From positions 1 through 8,076 of the forward strand of contig DAOWJH010000018.1 in NCBI GenBank assembly GCA_030640495.1: a stretch of 8,076 nucleotides of DNA, in the 5' to 3' direction. This stretch comes from Dehalococcoidia bacterium (GTDB lineage Bacteria > Chloroflexota > Dehalococcoidia > Dehalococcoidales > DAOWJH01). The notes below the pieces were generated by a model. That model was not told the origin of the DNA and did not search any database. It was given only the letters and a program-made list of their open reading frames with translations. The position numbers and the translations under genes were made by a program. Of this stretch, positions 6,600 to 8,076 are shown piece by piece (the first letter of the stretch is position 1; each line of letters opens with the position of its first letter).

Positions 6600-6629
6600 T
6601 AGATATAGCACTAGCTTTTGTTTTATAAT
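6600..6629 (+). promoter_or_regulatory. Candidate promoter for ispD-ispF
   Basis: A perfect TATAAT at 6624-6629 is preceded, at 18 bases, by TAGATA (6600-6605; 4 of 6 matches to TTGACA). The start of transcription would be near 6636, leaving about 10 bases before the ispD ATG, so AAGG at 6635-6638 would sit at the very 5' end of the message. Confidence 0.4.
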
Positions 6630-6645
6630 CTGTTAAGGCAGAAAA

Positions 6646-7335
6646 ATGAATAGTCAACAAAAAGTGGGAGCAGTAATTGTGGCTGCTGGTGAGAGCCAGC
6701 GGATGGGTGGGGTGGACAAGATGTGGGCTTTATTAGGCGGCAAGCCTGTCTTAGCCCGAGTGGCCGATACCTTTCAAAACTGCAGCCTTATTGACCAGAT
6801 TGTCATCGTCCTGAATGAGCAAAATCTGAAACAGGGAAAACAGCTGGTAGCTGAGCAGGGGTGGTCAAAAATAACCGATGTTTGCCCCGGGGGTAAGCGG
6901 CGTCAGGATTCGGTAGTTGCTGGACTGAGCCGACTCAGGAATTGCAACTGGGTAGTAATACATGACGGGGCTAGACCGCTAGTTACCGAGGAGTTAATCC
7001 ATCAGGGGCTGAGCCAAGCCAAGGAAACCGGTGCTGCTGTAGCTGCCGTCCCGGTTACTGACACCATTAAAGTGGCAGGAGATGATAGAATAGTGCACCA
7101 GACGCCACCACGTCAAAATCTATGGGCAGTGCAGACTCCACAGGTGTTTCTCCCTGATATAATAACTGAAGCCTATCAGCAGGCGAAAGGCGAGGTCACT
7201 GATGACGCTTCACTGGTGGAGCAGTCAGGCTACAGGGTTAAGCTATATATGGGCTCTTATGATAATATAAAGATAACCACCCCTGATGACCTGGCTTTAG
7301 CCGAGGTCTTATGGCAGAAGAAGTATGAAAAATAA
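6646..7335 (+). CDS. ispD: 2-C-methyl-D-erythritol 4-phosphate cytidylyltransferase
   Basis: Third enzyme of the MEP isoprenoid pathway; it joins MEP and CTP to give CDP-methylerythritol plus pyrophosphate in the cytoplasm. The nucleotide-binding loop AAGESQRMGG (13-22) includes Arg19, and Lys25 follows, the two residues expected to stabilise the pentacoordinate transition state. HDGARP (106-111) supplies the Asp that contacts CTP and metal. VPVTDTIK, TPQVF and the C-terminal NIKITTPDD (Lys209) complete the IspD signature. At 229 residues it has the family length and is intact. AAGG at 6635-6638 lies seven bases before the ATG. The 3' end overlaps or abuts ispF, the enzyme two steps later; the intervening kinase ispE is not in the window. 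Confidence 0.96.
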   Translation: MNSQQKVGAVIVAAGESQRMGGVDKMWALLGGKPVLARVADTFQNCSLIDQIVIVLNEQNLKQGKQLVAEQGWSKITDVCPGGKRRQDSVVAGLSRLRNCNWVVIHDGARPLVTEELIHQGLSQAKETGAAVAAVPVTDTIKVAGDDRIVHQTPPRQNLWAVQTPQVFLPDIITEAYQQAKGEVTDDASLVEQSGYRVKLYMGSYDNIKITTPDDLALAEVLWQKKYEK

Positions 7336-7816
7336 GATGCGCATTGGCATAGGCTATGATATTCATCCTCTAACTCAGGGGCGGAAGCTGGTACTGGGAG
7401 GGGTGGACATACCCTGTGATAAAGGACTTAGTGGCTGGAGCGATGCCGATGTGCTGACTCACGCTATTATTGATGCCCTGCTTGGGGCGGCAGCTCTAGG
7501 CGATATAGGTAGACACTTCCCACCCGGCGAGGCACAATATAAGGATATTTCCAGCTTAGTTCTGCTTAAGAAGGTAAGGGATAAGCTTAAAGAAAATGGC
7601 TGGCAGGTAAGTAATATTGATGCTACTATTGTAGCTGAGCAACCCAAACTTGGAGGCTTTATTAACCAGATGCGACAGCAGCTCAGCCAGACGCTTAGTA
7701 TTAACATAGGACAAGTAAGTATCAAGGCTAGCACCTCAGCCCAACTAGGTTCTATTGGTCGGGGGGAGGGGATAGCTACCTATGTTGTAGCCCTGATAGA
7801 ATGTATTTCAAAGTAG
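7325..7816 (+). CDS. ispF: 2-C-methyl-D-erythritol 2,4-cyclodiphosphate synthase
   Basis: Trimeric enzyme that cyclises CDP-methylerythritol 2-phosphate with release of CMP in the MEP pathway. From the first ATG, zinc ligands are Asp12 and His14 (GYDIH) and His46 (THAIIDALLGAAALGDIG); HFPP and the C-terminal KASTSAQLGSIGRGEG are also diagnostic. Two starts are possible: ATG 7325, overlapping ispD by 11 bases, or ATG 7337, one base after the ispD stop. The second gives MRIGIGYDIH, aligning exactly with the usual N-terminus (Asp8, His10, His42 in E. coli numbering) and a 159-residue protein. Neither has a strong ribosome site, though AGAAG precedes the first. Translational coupling to ispD is expected in either case. 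Confidence 0.96.
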   Translation: MKNKMRIGIGYDIHPLTQGRKLVLGGVDIPCDKGLSGWSDADVLTHAIIDALLGAAALGDIGRHFPPGEAQYKDISSLVLLKKVRDKLKENGWQVSNIDATIVAEQPKLGGFINQMRQQLSQTLSINIGQVSIKASTSAQLGSIGRGEGIATYVVALIECISK

Positions 7817-7824
7817 GTTTAGCC

Positions 7825-7953
7825 ATGTTTAGACACGTGATAAGTCAAATAAATAAACCAGTCTGCCTTCCTAGGATGCTAAACTGCATCTGTTTCCCGC
7901 CCCAGTTCTATGGGGCAACGAGACAAGGAAATTCAGCATGGGAAGGAGATTAG
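7825..7953 (+). CDS. Candidate cysteine-rich leader peptide ORF (42 aa) upstream of cysE
   Basis: An ATG frame starting nine bases after the ispF stop reads MFRHVISQINKPVCLPRMLN, continues CICFPPQFYG, and ends SAWEGD. Three Cys codons fall within ten codons (residues 14, 21 and 23; bases 7864-7866, 7885-7887, 7891-7893). The frame stops four bases before the cysE ATG and runs through both arms of the fold that covers the cysE ribosome site. AGG at 7815-7817, overlapping the ispF stop codon, is a weak ribosome site seven bases upstream. An internal ATG at 7876 would give a 25-residue version still holding two Cys codons. It matches no protein family I know; a role as a cysteine-sensing leader is inferred from its Cys content and position. 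Confidence 0.35.
   Translation: MFRHVISQINKPVCLPRMLNCICFPPQFYGATRQGNSAWEGD
7866..7946 (+). promoter_or_regulatory. Candidate cis-regulatory RNA fold sequestering the cysE ribosome site
   Basis: Three nested helices are visible. The outer helix pairs CCTTCC (7866-7871) with GGAAGG (7941-7946) and continues, after a bulge, as ATGCT (7876-7880) with AGCAT (7935-7939). The middle helix pairs TGTTTC (7891-7896) with GAGACA (7920-7925), including one G-U pair. The inner helix pairs GCCCCA (7899-7904) with TGGGGC (7911-7916) around a six-base loop. The outer 3' arm contains most of the cysE Shine-Dalgarno sequence GGAAGGAG (7941-7948), so the fold would block initiation. No T run follows, which argues for translational rather than transcriptional control. 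It does not match any riboswitch class I recognise. Confidence 0.45.
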
Positions 7954-7957
7954 TTCA

Positions 7958-8076
7958 ATGCCGCTTATCACCAGCATTAGAAAAGATATCAAAGCTGTTT
8001 TTAACCATGACCCAGCAGCTATTAGCACGCGGGAGGTGCTGCTAGCTTATCCCGGATTTCATGCCCGGCAGTTTCA
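7958..8076 (+). CDS. cysE: Serine O-acetyltransferase CysE (3' partial)
   Basis: The first 39 codons are present before the window ends: MPLITSIRKDIKAVFNHDPA, followed by STREVLLAYPGFHARQF. This is the characteristic N-terminus of the short bacterial serine acetyltransferases (DI.AV...DPAA.S..EVLL.YPG.HA). The hexapeptide-repeat catalytic domain would lie beyond the edge. The enzyme makes O-acetylserine from serine and acetyl-CoA, the committed step of cysteine synthesis. The ATG is preceded by GGAAGGAG (7941-7948) at nine bases. The leader between ispF and this gene contains a Cys-rich frame and an RNA fold that covers this ribosome site. In Bacillus, cysE likewise lies downstream of ispF, with gltX between. 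Confidence 0.9.
   Translation, partial: MPLITSIRKDIKAVFNHDPAAISTREVLLAYPGFHARQF

Noticed and set aside
6417..6611. Minus-strand 64-codon frame rich in Pro and Leu
   Set aside because: It is produced by the pyrimidine/purine hairpins of the repeat element, not by a coding sequence.
7459..7734. Minus-strand frame of 91 codons inside ispF
   Set aside because: Antisense shadow of a conserved enzyme gene.
7817..7957. T-box or SAM riboswitch upstream of cysE
   Set aside because: I find no T-box consensus (GGGTGGNACC type), no stem I motifs and no intrinsic terminator; the SAM-I core is also absent.

Overview
The window reads as a bacterial chromosome segment of moderate G+C, most likely from Chloroflexota (Dehalococcoidia-like). 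This rests on the ClpC type, the clpC-radA-ispD-ispF-cysE gene order, the frequent GTG/TTG starts and the C/G-rich intergenic hairpin repeat. A Firmicutes-related lineage cannot be excluded, because Bacillus carries a longer form of the same gene order (clpC-radA-disA-yacL-ispD-ispF-gltX-cysE-cysS). Both window ends cut a gene: clpC at the left and cysE at the right.

Layout. Bases 1-1914 hold the 3' three quarters of clpC, an AAA+ unfoldase partner of ClpP, followed by a probable hairpin terminator. Bases 2030-3801 hold a compact three-gene set for a sodium-pumping biotin-dependent decarboxylase: a 54-residue OadG-like gamma subunit, a 73-residue biotin carrier and an OadB-like beta subunit. 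No carboxyltransferase (alpha) subunit is present, so the substrate cannot be fixed. The beta subunit carries an inserted lipoyl/biotinyl-like domain without an attachment lysine, and a Glu in place of the essential sodium-site Asp. Bases 3886-5286 are radA (DNA repair/recombination). Bases 5300-5990 hold a promoter with a palindromic operator candidate and a hicB-hicA toxin-antitoxin pair whose toxin lacks the usual catalytic His. A small cupin gene lies on the opposite strand (6007-6336), convergent with hicA. Bases 6337-6645 are intergenic and contain a roughly 123-bp MITE-like element with inverted ends and two strong internal hairpins.

Bases 6646-7816 encode IspD and IspF, two enzymes of the MEP isoprenoid pathway, overlapping by a few bases. 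The 141 bases between ispF and cysE appear to be a regulatory leader. A 42-codon frame contains three Cys codons within ten codons, and a nested RNA fold pairs the cysE Shine-Dalgarno sequence with an upstream CCTTCC. Since CysE starts cysteine synthesis, this is a good candidate for cysteine-sensing translational control, and I regard it, with the beta-subunit insertion, as the most interesting content of the window.
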